This document shows, piece after piece, positions 8,055 to 17,300 of a DNA stretch of 64,000 nt. Positions within the stretch are counted from its first letter, which is position 1; each line of letters opens with the position of its first letter. The translations under genes were made by a program, and so were the position numbers. The notes beneath the pieces are model-generated. The model saw only the letters and a list, made by a program, of their open reading frames with translations, was not told where the DNA came from and made no database searches. The stretch comes from Cognatundibacterium rivi. GTDB taxonomy: Bacteria; Pseudomonadota; Gammaproteobacteria; Burkholderiales; Burkholderiaceae_D. The stretch spans positions 620,001 through 684,000 of the forward strand of contig NZ_JAGSPK010000002.1 in NCBI RefSeq assembly GCF_018139565.1, read 5' to 3'.

Positions 8055-9437
8055 ATGGAAAGTGCATTCACAGATCAATGGAAATCTATTCTGACTGGCA
8101 GTAAAGATCTGCTGGTCGGAAATGATGCCGTTCAACCCGCTGGCAGAGTGACTAAGGTCACAGGCTTAGTCATGGAAGCCGTCGGTTTGCGCTTGCCGGT
8201 AGGGAGTGCCTGCTCTATACATTTAGCGGGCGGTGCGAAAATCGACGCAGAAGTTGTAGGTTTCGATGGAGACCGGCTTTTCCTGATGCCTCATAGCGAC
8301 CTTGAGGGTGTTACTCCCGGTGCTCCTGTTTTTGCCGAAGAGTCACGACAAACATCCAGCCACCCACTCAGAAGACCAAGCGACAGAAGCCGCCAACTAC
8401 CTGTCGGTTACCAGCTATTAGGACGTGTCCTGGATGGCAATGGACGTCCACTGGATACACTTGGCCCCCTGAAAACGACGGAATCTGCGCCACTTGCAGC
8501 GCGGATTTACAACCCTCTGGAACGGGCACCGATTGTCGACACGCTTGATGTTGGCGTTCGCGCAATCAACAGCATGCTCAGCGTCGGAAGAGGACAACGT
8601 CTTGGCTTGTTTGCCGGTTCGGGTGTTGGTAAAAGTGTGCTGCTCGGAATGATGGCGCGGTTTACTACCGCAGACATTATCGTCGTCGGATTGATTGGTG
8701 AACGGGGGCGCGAGGTAAAAGAATTTATTGAACAGATTCTTGGCGCAGAGGGTCTGGCAAGGTCCGCAGTCGTAGCAGCGCCAGCAGATGCTCCGCCACT
8801 ATTGCGTTTGCAAGGAGCTGCGTACGCAACAACAATCGCGGAATATTTCCGGGATCAAGGACACAGCGTTCTACTGATCATGGACTCATTAACACGATAC
8901 GCGATGGCGCAACGTGAAATCGCTCTGGCGATCGGTGAACCGCCAGCGACCAAGGGCTACCCTCCTTCAGTGTTCGCAAAATTACCTGTGCTTGTCGAAC
9001 GCGCCGGCAATGGCAAAGAAGGCGGCGGTTCGATCACTGCGTTTTACACAGTACTGACTGAGGGCGATGATCAACAAGACCCTATCGCAGACTCTGCGCG
9101 TGCAATTCTTGATGGTCATATAGTCCTGAATCGTACATTAGCTGAGAGCGGCCATTACCCAGCCATTGATATCGAACAATCCATCAGCCGGGCGATGCAC
9201 AGCATCACGACTCCGGAACATCAGCAACTTGCGAGGAAGTTGAAACAACTATACTCAAGATACGAGCGCAGCAGAGATTTGATCAGCGTTGGTGCTTATG
9301 CGCCGGGCTCGGATCCGTTGCTTGACGAAGCGATTCGGCTGCATCCGAGAATCATCGCTTTTTTACAGCAAGATATTACCCAGAAATGCAGCATATCAGA
9401 GAGCTTGGAGGGACTTCGGGCTCTATTCCAAGGATAG
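8055..9437 (+). CDS. fliI: Flagellum-specific export ATPase FliI
   Basis: 460 residues. It is the hexameric ATPase that unfolds and delivers substrates to the flagellar export gate, homologous to F1-beta. The Walker A motif GSGVGKS is at residues 188-194, followed by the [10 protein letters not shown] motif, the Walker B-type segment [20 protein letters not shown] and the catalytic region [17 protein letters not shown]. The N-terminal beta-barrel ([16 protein letters not shown]) and a C-terminal helical domain are both present, so the protein is complete. The start ATG is 5 bp downstream of fliH. fliJ follows after 32 bp. Confidence 0.98.
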   Translation: MESAFTDQWKSILTGSKDLLVGNDAVQPAGRVTKVTGLVMEAVGLRLPVGSACSIHLAGGAKIDAEVVGFDGDRLFLMPHSDLEGVTPGAPVFAEESRQTSSHPLRRPSDRSRQLPVGYQLLGRVLDGNGRPLDTLGPLKTTESAPLAARIYNPLERAPIVDTLDVGVRAINSMLSVGRGQRLGLFAGSGVGKSVLLGMMARFTTADIIVVGLIGERGREVKEFIEQILGAEGLARSAVVAAPADAPPLLRLQGAAYATTIAEYFRDQGHSVLLIMDSLTRYAMAQREIALAIGEPPATKGYPPSVFAKLPVLVERAGNGKEGGGSITAFYTVLTEGDDQQDPIADSARAILDGHIVLNRTLAESGHYPAIDIEQSISRAMHSITTPEHQQLARKLKQLYSRYERSRDLISVGAYAPGSDPLLDEAIRLHPRIIAFLQQDITQKCSISESLEGLRALFQG

Positions 9438-9469
9438 ATAATTTTAGTTAGCTCTATACTTAGGTACAG

Positions 9470-9913
9470 ATGGCGAAGAGATCACCAATAAACACTTTAA
9501 TTGAAATTGCGGATCGGGAAACCGATGACGCAGCAAAACGCTTGGGACAAGCTATTCGTTATCACGAAGAAACGCAAAGTAAGCTGAATTTATTAATCCA
9601 GTATCGAGATGATTACGACAGTAAATTCAAGACCGCCGCCGCCGCTGGTATCAGTGCCAGCCAATACGGAAATTTCCTGGGTTTTTTAGCCAAACTGGAC
9701 AGTGCCGTTGAAGGTCAAAAAGAAGTGATACGAAATGCAGAATCAAAAGTTCAGGCAGCGAAACTTGATTGGCAAGGGAATGAAAAGAAACGGCTGTCAT
9801 ATAACACCCTCGATCACCGGGTGAAAATGGTGCAGCAAAAAAAGGAAGCCAAATCGGATCAGAAACAAACCGACGATTTTGCTGCACGAGCGTATTTTTA
9901 TAAATCAGAGTAG
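9470..9913 (+). CDS. fliJ: Flagellar export chaperone FliJ
   Basis: 147 residues, almost entirely a long charged antiparallel coiled coil (TLIEIADRETDDAAKRLGQA, then YHEETQSKLNLLIQYRDDYD and QKEVIRNAESKVQAAKLDWQ). This is the FliJ pattern: FliJ sits like a gamma-subunit stalk in the FliI hexamer and helps couple export to proton flow, and it recycles chaperones. The motif YRDDYDSKF is typical of proteobacterial FliJ. It lies between fliI and fliK as usual. An out-of-frame start codon 35 bp before its end opens the frame used by fliK, but fliK itself begins after the fliJ stop. Confidence 0.93.
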   Translation: MAKRSPINTLIEIADRETDDAAKRLGQAIRYHEETQSKLNLLIQYRDDYDSKFKTAAAAGISASQYGNFLGFLAKLDSAVEGQKEVIRNAESKVQAAKLDWQGNEKKRLSYNTLDHRVKMVQQKKEAKSDQKQTDDFAARAYFYKSE

Positions 9914-9935
9914 CAACTTAATAACGGCAACAGCT

Positions 9936-11273
9936 ATGCAAACACTCAATATTGTCAGCTCACTCAACAATCAGACCAGTGCGGCGAAAACGAGCAAGAG
10001 CAATCCAGTGGTGAATGCTGATAACTCTTTTAATAAGCTGCTCAAGAAAGAAATAAGTGGAAATAAGGCGACGTCAGCGCCACCCCCTAGGGAAACCAAC
10101 GGCAAATTGCCCACAAAAAATGTCGAGCCACCGAAGCAAGACGTTGCAACGCCGTCTGAAGAATTGCATGACACTAGTACTGCTGCGCTGAAGAAAAGCG
10201 AAGATACTGAAAAAGAAGACAATCAAACTGAAAAAAAAGAAACGGATGACGGCGATCATCAGTTAATACAATTATTTAACACCTTAAATGATATTTCTAA
10301 GTTGGTACCAACAAAATCTGGTGACGATGCCGCGATAAAAACCGACACCGGCGTCATTTCGGATGCGTCAAACAGCGGCCTGTCACTAAAGCCGTTGAAC
10401 GAAAAAAATCTCCCCTCTTCTGAGGCAATATCAAAAGAAACAGCCTTTGACGCCATCGTTAGCAATACCCTTTCAACACGACTGGATACAACTGCCCCAG
10501 ATCTGACAGTCGAAACTCCAGTGACAGATACATCCCAGATTGTTAAAGGCAAAGGGATAGGTTCTGACACATCAGGATCATTTGCAGATCACCTGGAACT
10601 TAAATCAGAAAAAGGTGAGCCACTCAAGTTGCAAACAAGTGCCCAACAGGATATATCGCCCAAAACAAATGTCTCTGCCGATAAACTAGAACGATCTATT
10701 GACCAGCTTGCGTTAAGGTTACGAAAAGATGAAGCGACGAACCCGGCCGGCGTCCAACAAACGCCGCCGCAACAACAGCTTAACGCTACGCAGAATGCGA
10801 CGCTCACCGGTGCCGTTTCTGCTAATCAGATATCGCCTCCACTGAATTCCTCGGCGTGGGATAAAGCGGTGGGGCAAAAAGTAATCTGGATGGTTGGCTC
10901 TAGCATGCAATCGGCCGAGTTAACTCTGAACCCACCTGATCTGGGGCCATTACAAATCGTATTGAATGTCACAAACGATCAGGCAAACGCAACTTTTATC
11001 TCCGCACATCCTGATGTCAGGGAGGCACTGGAGGCTTCTCTGCCTAAATTGCGTCAGATGATGGATGATGCCGGAGTCCAATTATCAGGTTTCTCAGTCA
11101 ACGCAGAAGCATCCAATCAGGGGCAGCAAGGTCGCGAATTCAGACAAACAAATCCTTCCACCTCAATTTCCAGAAATGGTGGGAGCGAAAGCGTTATCAG
11201 CAACCAAGCTATATCCGACGTCAAAACGACCAAAATAATCTCCCGCATTGGAGCTGTCGATACGTTTGCTTAG
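9936..11273 (+). CDS. fliK: Flagellar hook-length control protein FliK
   Basis: 445 residues from the ATG at 9936, chosen because the product begins MQTLNIVSS and this start clears the fliJ stop; an in-frame TTG at 9879 would overlap fliJ. FliK is a secreted molecular ruler: its disordered N-terminal part measures the hook, and its C-terminal domain contacts FlhB to stop hook export. The first ~300 residues are low-complexity, rich in Thr/Ser/Lys/Asp/Pro. The C-terminal domain is well conserved (VIWMVGSSMQSAELTLNPPD, then LGPLQIVLNVTNDQANATFI and REALEASLPKLRQMMDDAGV), matching the family's ELxLxPxxLGxLxV motif. A terminator-like hairpin follows 63 bp downstream. This is the primary FliK; a second FliK-domain gene lies at 1826-2989. 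Confidence 0.94.
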   Translation: MQTLNIVSSLNNQTSAAKTSKSNPVVNADNSFNKLLKKEISGNKATSAPPPRETNGKLPTKNVEPPKQDVATPSEELHDTSTAALKKSEDTEKEDNQTEKKETDDGDHQLIQLFNTLNDISKLVPTKSGDDAAIKTDTGVISDASNSGLSLKPLNEKNLPSSEAISKETAFDAIVSNTLSTRLDTTAPDLTVETPVTDTSQIVKGKGIGSDTSGSFADHLELKSEKGEPLKLQTSAQQDISPKTNVSADKLERSIDQLALRLRKDEATNPAGVQQTPPQQQLNATQNATLTGAVSANQISPPLNSSAWDKAVGQKVIWMVGSSMQSAELTLNPPDLGPLQIVLNVTNDQANATFISAHPDVREALEASLPKLRQMMDDAGVQLSGFSVNAEASNQGQQGREFRQTNPSTSISRNGGSESVISNQAISDVKTTKIISRIGAVDTFA

Positions 11274-11336
11274 TGCTTAGTTGAAAAACTTGTCTCTCAA
11301 ACAGGTAGAATAAAAGAAATACAGCATTTAACTGGG

Positions 11337-11378
11337 AATAATGCGTTTCTTCATGTATCGATCGCATTATTATTTTTT
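11337..11378 (+). terminator. Terminator-like hairpin between fliK and fliL
   Basis: AATAATGCG (11337-11345) is a perfect 9-bp inverted repeat of CGCATTATT (11363-11371), with a 17-nt loop, followed by ATTTTTT. The stem has only three G:C pairs, so termination may be partial. It lies 63 bp after the fliK stop and 114 bp before fliL, implying that the fliF-K and fliL-R parts are at least partly separate transcripts. Confidence 0.55.
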
Positions 11379-11491
11379 CAGAATTGAAAAGATGAGTGGT
11401 ATTTATCCGTCTTTTCTCCTGTTATTCGGTGCTTTATTTCGAAGATAATATAAGAAATAGCGGAAAAATACCGCTGCTTGAGAGGAAAAAT

Positions 11492-11995
11492 ATGGCGAAG
11501 AAACCTGCTAATGCAGCTCCCGAAACCGGCGAAGCTGCTCCAGCAAAATCAAAGAAAAAATTAATTATTATCATTGCGGCCGCGGTCCTTGTTCTCGGTG
11601 GCGTCGGCGGTGGTGCAGCCTTCTTTTTATCGAAAAAATCTGCGTCAAAAGAAAAAGAGCACAAAGCAGAACCAGCAAAAGCTCCAGTTTTTCTGCCATT
11701 GGACGATTTTACGGTGAACCTACAATCGGACAGTGGCGATAAATATTTACAAATCGCGATGACGCTTCAGGTTGAAGGTGAAGATCAGTCATCCCTGATC
11801 AAAGCAAATATGCCCCAGGTACGCAGTCGCCTGCTTTTACTATTGTCGAGCAAAGATGCCAATGACGTCCTCTCTACTGAGGGTAAAGATAAACTGGTAG
11901 ACGAAATCATTGAAAAAGTTAATCAACCTTTTACTGCGAAAGGTGAACCGCAAAAAGTAACGGGCGTTTTCTTTACTAAATTTGTAGTTCAATAG
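11492..11995 (+). CDS. fliL: Flagellar basal body-associated protein FliL
   Basis: 167 residues starting at ATG 11492 (MAKKPANAAPETG), which follows the ribosome-binding site GAGAGGA; an in-frame upstream start at 11396 has no site. FliL is a single-pass inner-membrane protein that surrounds the stator units and affects torque and swarming. The sequence shows a short Ala/Lys-rich cytoplasmic tail, one transmembrane helix (KLIIIIAAAVLVLGGVGGGA, residues ~20-40) and the periplasmic stomatin-like domain (FLPLDDFTVNLQSDSGDKYL, then LRSRLLLLLSSK-type segment). The untranslated leader holds a small AGCGG/CCGCT hairpin (11459-11475). fliM starts 4 bp after the stop. Confidence 0.95.
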   Translation: MAKKPANAAPETGEAAPAKSKKKLIIIIAAAVLVLGGVGGGAAFFLSKKSASKEKEHKAEPAKAPVFLPLDDFTVNLQSDSGDKYLQIAMTLQVEGEDQSSLIKANMPQVRSRLLLLLSSKDANDVLSTEGKDKLVDEIIEKVNQPFTAKGEPQKVTGVFFTKFVVQ

Positions 11996-11999
11996 CACT

Positions 12000-13004
12000 A
12001 TGTCAGATAATTTCCTCTCCCAGGAAGAAGTCGATGCTCTGTTAAAAGGCGTCACGGGAGATCAAGATGACTCTCAGTCTCAAGAAGACACGTCGGGTGT
12101 ACGGCCCTATAACCTTGCGACGCAAGAGCGCATTGTTCGTGGCCGTATGCCGACGCTGGAAATTATCAACGAAAGATTTGCACGTCTTTTACGCATAGGA
12201 TTATTTAATTTTTTGCGCCGTAGCGCAGAGGTATCCGTCGGTACCGTCAGAGTTTCCAAATACAGTGAATTCATCCGTAATCTGGTTGTACCGACCAATC
12301 TGAATCTGGTGCACATGAAACCACTCAGGGGAACTTCGTTGGTGGTGCTCGACCCTGGCCTGGTGTTTCTTTTGGTCGACAATTTATTCGGTGGTGACGG
12401 TCGCTTCCACACTCGAGTTGAAGGACGTGATTTCACGCAGACTGAGCAAAGAATTATTCAACGCATTCTGGAAATTATTTTTGAAACCTACGCAAAATCG
12501 TGGGAGCCAGTCTATCCAGTTGAGTTCGAATATATTCGTTCTGAAATGAATACCCAGTTTGCCAATATTGCGACACCAAACGAGGTAGTGGTATCGACAA
12601 CCTTTACCATAGAATTGGGGCCAGTCAGCGGTGAAATGCATATTTGCATGCCCTACTCCACGATTGAACCTATCAGGGATATTCTGACGAGTAGCCTGCA
12701 AGGTGAAACTCTGGAAGTGGACAAGCGCTGGGTTCGCCTGATGACGCAGCAAATTCAGATTGCGGAAGTGGAAATAGTTGCTGACTTAGGCACAACCCGT
12801 GTCACACTAGGCGACATTCTGAATATGAAAACTGGAGACATCATTCCTTTAAATATCCCGGAGGTGATCTCTGCCAAGGTTGATGGCACCCCGGTAATGG
12901 AATGCAAATACGGTGTATTCAATGGACAATATGCATTACGCGTGGAAAAGCTGATCAGTTCCAGCGTACAAGAAGTAGCAGCACAAGGAGAGAACCATGG
13001 ATGA
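12000..13004 (+). CDS. fliM: Flagellar motor switch protein FliM
   Basis: 334 residues, the normal length. FliM is the C-ring subunit that binds CheY-P and passes the signal to FliG. The N-terminal CheY-binding motif is present (LSQEEVDALL, residues 6-15). The middle CheC-like domain follows (LNLVHMKPLRGTSLVVLDPG, then FGGDGRFHTRVEGRDFTQTE, containing the GGxG motif that contacts FliG). The C-terminal SpoA domain comes last (TRVTLGDILNMKTGDIIPLN). It overlaps fliN by 8 bp. Gene order fliL-M-N-O-P-Q-R is canonical. Confidence 0.98.
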   Translation: MSDNFLSQEEVDALLKGVTGDQDDSQSQEDTSGVRPYNLATQERIVRGRMPTLEIINERFARLLRIGLFNFLRRSAEVSVGTVRVSKYSEFIRNLVVPTNLNLVHMKPLRGTSLVVLDPGLVFLLVDNLFGGDGRFHTRVEGRDFTQTEQRIIQRILEIIFETYAKSWEPVYPVEFEYIRSEMNTQFANIATPNEVVVSTTFTIELGPVSGEMHICMPYSTIEPIRDILTSSLQGETLEVDKRWVRLMTQQIQIAEVEIVADLGTTRVTLGDILNMKTGDIIPLNIPEVISAKVDGTPVMECKYGVFNGQYALRVEKLISSSVQEVAAQGENHG

Positions 13005-13434
13005 AAATACAGATAGCCCGATCAGCGAAGACGATTGGGGTGCAGCAATTGCAGAGCAGGAAAAGGCCGATGCCGCCGCGGCAGCTGCGGCAGCAAGCCA
13101 AAAATCCGAACCACCGGCAAATCCTGCGATATTTAAAGAATTCAGCGCAAAAGGAAGTTCGACTGAAACACACAACGATATTGACTTCATTCTCGATATC
13201 CCTGTGCAGCTGACGGTTGAATTGGGAAGAACCAAGATCGCGATTAAAAATTTGCTGCAACTGGCGCAGGGCTCCGTCGTGGAACTTGATGGTCTGGCAG
13301 GTGAGCCAATGGATGTACTGGTGAACGGCTGCCTGATCGCTCAAGGCGAAGTTGTGGTTGTTAATGATAAATTTGGTATTCGTCTGACTGACATCGTGAC
13401 CCCAGCAGAACGAATTCGCAAACTGAATAAATAA
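12997..13434 (+). CDS. fliN: Flagellar motor switch protein FliN
   Basis: 145 residues. FliN is the lowest C-ring subunit; it helps dock FliH/FliI and stabilises FliM. The C-terminal SpoA domain is clear (DIPVQLTVELGRTKIAIKNL, then LAQGSVVELDGLAGEPMDVL and VNDKFGIRLTDIV). The first ~55 residues are acidic and include an Ala run (DAAAAAAAAS) before AIFKEF, a disordered extension common in betaproteobacterial FliN. The start ATG lies inside the end of fliM (8-bp overlap) behind AGGAGA. The stop overlaps the start of fliO in TAATG. Confidence 0.96.
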   Translation: MDENTDSPISEDDWGAAIAEQEKADAAAAAAAASQKSEPPANPAIFKEFSAKGSSTETHNDIDFILDIPVQLTVELGRTKIAIKNLLQLAQGSVVELDGLAGEPMDVLVNGCLIAQGEVVVVNDKFGIRLTDIVTPAERIRKLNK

Positions 13435-13868
13435 TGAAACCTCACAGCAAATTCTTATTGTTATTTTTGCTGGCTGTGTCTGAACATGCCCTCGCCACAG
13501 ATGCTGCCTCGCTGACGCCAGGAGCAGGCTTGTTGCAAATCACCCTGGCTCTGCTTTTTGTTCTCGGTTTAATGTTTTTCGCTGCCTGGGCTTTTAAGCG
13601 GATTGGCCCGGTAACCTCCGCAAACAAGATTCCAATGAAGATTCTGGGTGGTCTGAATGTAGGAAATCGTGAACGAGTGATGGTGATTGAGGTCGGAGAT
13701 CAATGGCTGGTACTCGGTGTCACCGTCTCCAATATCACTAATTTGGCGACACTCCCAAAACAGGAATCCTTATTGCAAGTGACACCGGCAAATCACAGCT
13801 CTTTTCAGGATTGGTTGCAACGAACAATCGAAAAACGTGTGGCTACGCCAACTGATACAAATACGTAA
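13434..13868 (+). CDS. fliO: Flagellar export assembly protein FliO
   Basis: 144 residues. FliO is a scaffold needed for efficient assembly of the FliP ring of the export gate. It has a hydrophobic signal-like N-terminus ([16 protein letters not shown]), a transmembrane helix ([20 protein letters not shown]), and then the conserved cytoplasmic segment ([20 protein letters not shown], then [20 protein letters not shown]). The last motif is characteristic of FliO/FliZ-family proteins. Its start shares bases with the fliN stop, so the two are translationally coupled. fliP starts just beyond the stop. Confidence 0.92.
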   Translation: MKPHSKFLLLFLLAVSEHALATDAASLTPGAGLLQITLALLFVLGLMFFAAWAFKRIGPVTSANKIPMKILGGLNVGNRERVMVIEVGDQWLVLGVTVSNITNLATLPKQESLLQVTPANHSSFQDWLQRTIEKRVATPTDTNT

Positions 13869-13875
13869 ATTCCGC

Positions 13876-14643
13876 ATGAAAATCCTGCGCACTTCACTTT
13901 TTTATTGCTGTCAGATTATCGTTCTGATTTCGCTCATATTCCCAGATATCGCTCTGGCTCAGTCTAACGGCGCTTTACAGGCAATTACGAGCACTCCTGC
14001 TCCGGGCGGTGGGCAAAATTACTCCCTGAGCATACAAACACTTTTGTTCCTGACTGCGCTCAGCTTTATCCCTGCAGCGCTGCTGATGATGACGAGTTTT
14101 ACGCGCATCATCATCGTCTTGTCCTTACTGCGCCAGGCATTGGGAACACAGTCTGCACCGCCTAATCAGGTCATGGTAGGACTATCTTTGTTTTTAACTT
14201 TATTTGTGATGGGGCCGGTGCTCGACAAAATCTATGCGGAAGCCTATACACCTTTTGCGGAAAACAAAATTTCCATGATGGAAGCAATGGATAAGGGAGC
14301 GGCACCTCTCAAGCAATTCATGATGAAACAAACCCGCCAGGCCGATCTAGCGTTATATGTCAAATTATCGAATACCCCTCAATTGCAAGGCCCTGAAGAA
14401 GTATCTTTGCGGGTATTGATTCCAGCTTTCATTACCAGTGAATTGAAAACAGCATTCCAAATCAGCTTTGCTATTTTCATTCCATTTCTGATTATTGATA
14501 TGGTCGTCGCCAGTGTCCTGATGTCTATGGGTATGATGATGGTGTCGCCTTCCATCGTGTCATTACCGTTCAAACTTATGCTGTTTGTTTTAGTGGATGG
14601 CTGGCAGTTAATCATAGGCTCTCTGGCGCAAAGCTTTTACTAA
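13876..14643 (+). CDS. fliP: Flagellar export gate protein FliP
   Basis: 255 residues from ATG 13876 ([12 protein letters not shown]). FliP forms the pentameric core of the export gate with FliQ and FliR. FliP is unusual among these in having a cleavable signal sequence, visible here as the hydrophobic stretch ending IALAQ. Diagnostic blocks are [79 protein letters not shown] and the C-terminal [20 protein letters not shown]. The first of these includes the methionine-rich gating loop region. An upstream in-frame ATG at 13837 would overlap fliO and add a non-homologous extension. Confidence 0.97.
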   Translation: MKILRTSLFYCCQIIVLISLIFPDIALAQSNGALQAITSTPAPGGGQNYSLSIQTLLFLTALSFIPAALLMMTSFTRIIIVLSLLRQALGTQSAPPNQVMVGLSLFLTLFVMGPVLDKIYAEAYTPFAENKISMMEAMDKGAAPLKQFMMKQTRQADLALYVKLSNTPQLQGPEEVSLRVLIPAFITSELKTAFQISFAIFIPFLIIDMVVASVLMSMGMMMVSPSIVSLPFKLMLFVLVDGWQLIIGSLAQSFY

Positions 14644-14651
14644 GGAAGAAT

Positions 14652-14921
14652 ATGACTCCCGATAGCGTAATGATGCTTGGCAGACAGGCAATTGAAGTAA
14701 CTTTACTCGTTTCAGCTCCAATGCTGCTGGTGGCATTGGTCATCGGCCTGTTAGTCAGTATCTTTCAAGCGGCAACCCAGATTAATGAAACCACGCTTTC
14801 TTTTATTCCGAAACTGGTCGGAATATTCGTCACATTAATTATTGCCGGCCCGTGGATGTTAACCATACTGACTGATTATATGAGACAAGCATTCACCAGC
14901 ATTGCAACGATGGCTGGGTAG
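14652..14921 (+). CDS. fliQ: Flagellar export gate protein FliQ
   Basis: 89 residues with two hydrophobic helices, the full length for FliQ. Four copies pack around the FliP5-FliR core of the export gate. Conserved blocks are MLGRQAIEVTLLVSAPMLLV, ALVIGLLVSIFQAATQINE and TLSFIPKLVGIFVTLIIAGP. It begins 8 bp after fliP behind AAGGAAG and ends 10 bp before fliR. Confidence 0.97.
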   Translation: MTPDSVMMLGRQAIEVTLLVSAPMLLVALVIGLLVSIFQAATQINETTLSFIPKLVGIFVTLIIAGPWMLTILTDYMRQAFTSIATMAG

Positions 14922-14931
14922 TATCGCAGCT

Positions 14932-15753
14932 ATGCTTTCCGTTGGCAGCAATGAGTTAATCAGCCTCATCACATCGTTCATCTGGCCTCTGACAAGAATT
15001 CTGGGGATGATTGCCATCACCCCTCCTTTTGGCAATAACACGGTTCCGGTACAAATTAAGATTGCACTGGGAGTCATGATTGCCCTCATTGTCGCGCCAA
15101 CGATTCCTGTACACCCTGACGTTGATCCAGTCTCACTGACGGGGATGGTGATCCTCGCTCAGCAACTTGTTATCGGTTTAGGCATGGGGTTCGTTATACG
15201 TATCGTTTTTGCCGCTGTCGAAGTTGCTGGTGAGGTATCTGGTTTAACAATGGGTCTGGGTTTCGCCACTTTTTTTGATCCGTTGAGTCAGGGGCGCTCT
15301 TCTGCCATTGCGCAATTTCTGGTGTTGCTGACAACCTTGATTTTCCTGACATCGAATGCGCATCTTGCACTGCTCAGCTCATTGATTGAAAGCTTCAAAA
15401 CGATCCCCATAACGACAACGCTACAGAGCGGATTTAATGTCCATAAACTGGTTATCTGGGGTGAGCAGATTTTTATCACCGGACTCCGCCTGGCATTGCC
15501 AATTGTTGCAGCACTATTGGTGATTAACGTTGCTCTGGGGATACTGACCCGCGCTGCCCCTCAGCTCAATTTGTTTGGTATCGGCTTTCCAATTACGATA
15601 GCTGTCGGGTTCCTGATGGTGGGTTTGATATTGCCTTACCTACTGCTGCCGATTGAAAACTTATTTCAACATGGCTTAGAAACAATACAATCCTTAGGCG
15701 CCCCAGCAGCATCAACTTCAACGCCACAATTGCAACCTCCCTCCAGTAAATAA
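14932..15753 (+). CDS. fliR: Flagellar export gate protein FliR
   Basis: 273 residues starting at ATG 14932 (MLSVGSNELISL). An in-frame ATG at 14902 would overlap fliQ and is less likely. FliR caps the FliP-FliQ helical gate and contacts FlhB. The sequence is hydrophobic, with six predicted membrane-type segments and the family blocks RILGMIAITPPFGNNTVPVQ, ALGVMIALIVAPTIP, GFVIRIVFAAVEVAGEVSGL and GLGFATFFDPLSQGRSSAIA. The end is Pro/Ser-rich. It is the last flagellar gene of the cluster in this window; flhB itself is not here. nnr begins within 16 bp and may be read on the same transcript. Confidence 0.96.
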   Translation: MLSVGSNELISLITSFIWPLTRILGMIAITPPFGNNTVPVQIKIALGVMIALIVAPTIPVHPDVDPVSLTGMVILAQQLVIGLGMGFVIRIVFAAVEVAGEVSGLTMGLGFATFFDPLSQGRSSAIAQFLVLLTTLIFLTSNAHLALLSSLIESFKTIPITTTLQSGFNVHKLVIWGEQIFITGLRLALPIVAALLVINVALGILTRAAPQLNLFGIGFPITIAVGFLMVGLILPYLLLPIENLFQHGLETIQSLGAPAASTSTPQLQPPSSK

Positions 15754-15769
15754 TGTGACGGATAAACCA

Positions 15770-17299
15770 ATGCCTGACTACTTAACACTTTTTTCCTCAA
15801 AACAAATCAGGCAACTGGAAACTCTGGCAAAAAAACAAAATCCGGGAACATCGCTGATGCAAAAAGCGGGCAAAGCTGCAGCTCATTTTGCCATGTCGTT
15901 ATTAGGGAAAGTCAGTGCACCGATCCTGATCGTAGCTGGCCCGGGTAATAATGGTGGCGACGCGTGTGAAACTGCCACCAATTTGGCAGAAAACGGATTC
16001 AGTGTCAGCCTCTTACTTTGTGCAACTCCCGAGAAATATTCACCTGAAGCTCAGTCTTGCTTCGAGCACGCTGTTGCCAAGAATGTGCAAATTATTACGT
16101 CGGCAGATTTTCTGACGATACAGGAAACCGATTGGAGCCTGATTATTGATGGACTATTCGGTATTGGACTGACCCGGGAAATCACCGGCATCTATGCCGA
16201 TATCGTCGTCAAACTCAACACAATATCCAGCGAAAAAAATATTCCCGTATTGGCTCTCGATACTCCCAGCGGATTAAACACAGATACCGGCATCGTAATC
16301 GGTGAGTACAAAATCGCGCTCCGGGCAAACCATACGCTGACCTTTATCGGCAACAAACCGGGATTACACACTGCCGATGGTAAGGACTACGCGGGCAGTG
16401 TCGTGATTGGTAATTTAGATATTCCTGAGCACCTCTATCCAATAAGCAAATGCCTTTTAAATTGTCCGGAAAGTTTCGAATTCGTTGTGCCAGACCGCAG
16501 GCAGAATAGTCATAAAGGAAGCTACGGTGAGGTTAGCATTATCGGCGGAGCCGACGGCATGTCAGGTGCTGGGATACTCGCGGCACGAAGCGCATTGTTT
16601 GCAGGTGCTGGTAAGGTTTTTATCGGATTCGTCCATTCCACGATAAGTTACGATGCACCCTATCCGGAAATCATGTGCAGGAATGCAAACGACATTCAGT
16701 ATGCGACGGGGGTTATTGTTGCGGGTCCCGGTATGGGAAACTCTCAAACAGCCAAAGAGATTCTGCATAGAATATTAGATTCAGATGCACCATTGGTGCT
16801 TGATGCAGATGCACTCAATTTAATCGCATCGGATGTTGAACTGCAAATCAAACTCAGCAACAAAATAACAGCAAAGATTCTGACACCGCATCCATTGGAA
16901 GCAGCGCGGCTGCTAGGAGTAAGCACGAAAGAAATTCAAAGCAACCGCTTATCAGCAGCGAACCAGTTATCCACTAAATTCAACGCGATCGTGATACTGA
17001 AAGGCGCTGGCAGCGTCATCGGTCACCCTGATGGCTCGATACGCATCAACACAAGTGGCAATCCAGGACTTGCGACTGGCGGCACTGGCGACGTCCTGGC
17101 TGGCCTTTGCGGTGCTTTGTTAGCGCAAGGATACGATTATTTTCATACAGCTCAACTGGCAACGTGGCTACATGGCAATGCCGCCGACACTCTGGTTAAC
17201 AAGAGGGTCGGGCCTATCGGCATATGTGCGAGCGAATTGCCGGTTGAAATCAGAGCGGGACTCAACTCATTGGTACGATCGTACCGTAGCCAGGTATAA
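15770..17299 (+). CDS. nnr: Bifunctional NAD(P)H-hydrate epimerase / ADP-dependent NAD(P)H-hydrate dehydratase
   Basis: Repairs the damaged cofactor NAD(P)HX. The N-terminal YjeF domain epimerises the R form, and the C-terminal carbohydrate-kinase-like domain dehydrates the S form using ADP or ATP. In 509 residues the N-domain shows AGPGNNGGDACETATNLAEN and LIIDGLFGIGLTREI. The C-domain shows GSYGEVSIIGGADGMSGAGI, VIVAGPGMGNSQTAKEI, LDADALNLIA, TPHPLEAARLLG and NPGLATGGTGDVLAG, the nucleotide and catalytic loop. Both halves look complete. I favour ATG 15770, preceded by ACGGA; GTG 15755, two bases after the fliR stop, is an alternative giving 514 residues. It converges on cysE with one base between the stops. 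Confidence 0.95.
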   Translation: MPDYLTLFSSKQIRQLETLAKKQNPGTSLMQKAGKAAAHFAMSLLGKVSAPILIVAGPGNNGGDACETATNLAENGFSVSLLLCATPEKYSPEAQSCFEHAVAKNVQIITSADFLTIQETDWSLIIDGLFGIGLTREITGIYADIVVKLNTISSEKNIPVLALDTPSGLNTDTGIVIGEYKIALRANHTLTFIGNKPGLHTADGKDYAGSVVIGNLDIPEHLYPISKCLLNCPESFEFVVPDRRQNSHKGSYGEVSIIGGADGMSGAGILAARSALFAGAGKVFIGFVHSTISYDAPYPEIMCRNANDIQYATGVIVAGPGMGNSQTAKEILHRILDSDAPLVLDADALNLIASDVELQIKLSNKITAKILTPHPLEAARLLGVSTKEIQSNRLSAANQLSTKFNAIVILKGAGSVIGHPDGSIRINTSGNPGLATGGTGDVLAGLCGALLAQGYDYFHTAQLATWLHGNAADTLVNKRVGPIGICASELPVEIRAGLNSLVRSYRSQV

Positions 17300-17300
17300 A

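Noticed and set aside
11392-11448. 18-codon ORF in the fliK-fliL gap
   Set aside because: Weak ribosome-binding site and no conserved features; more likely chance.
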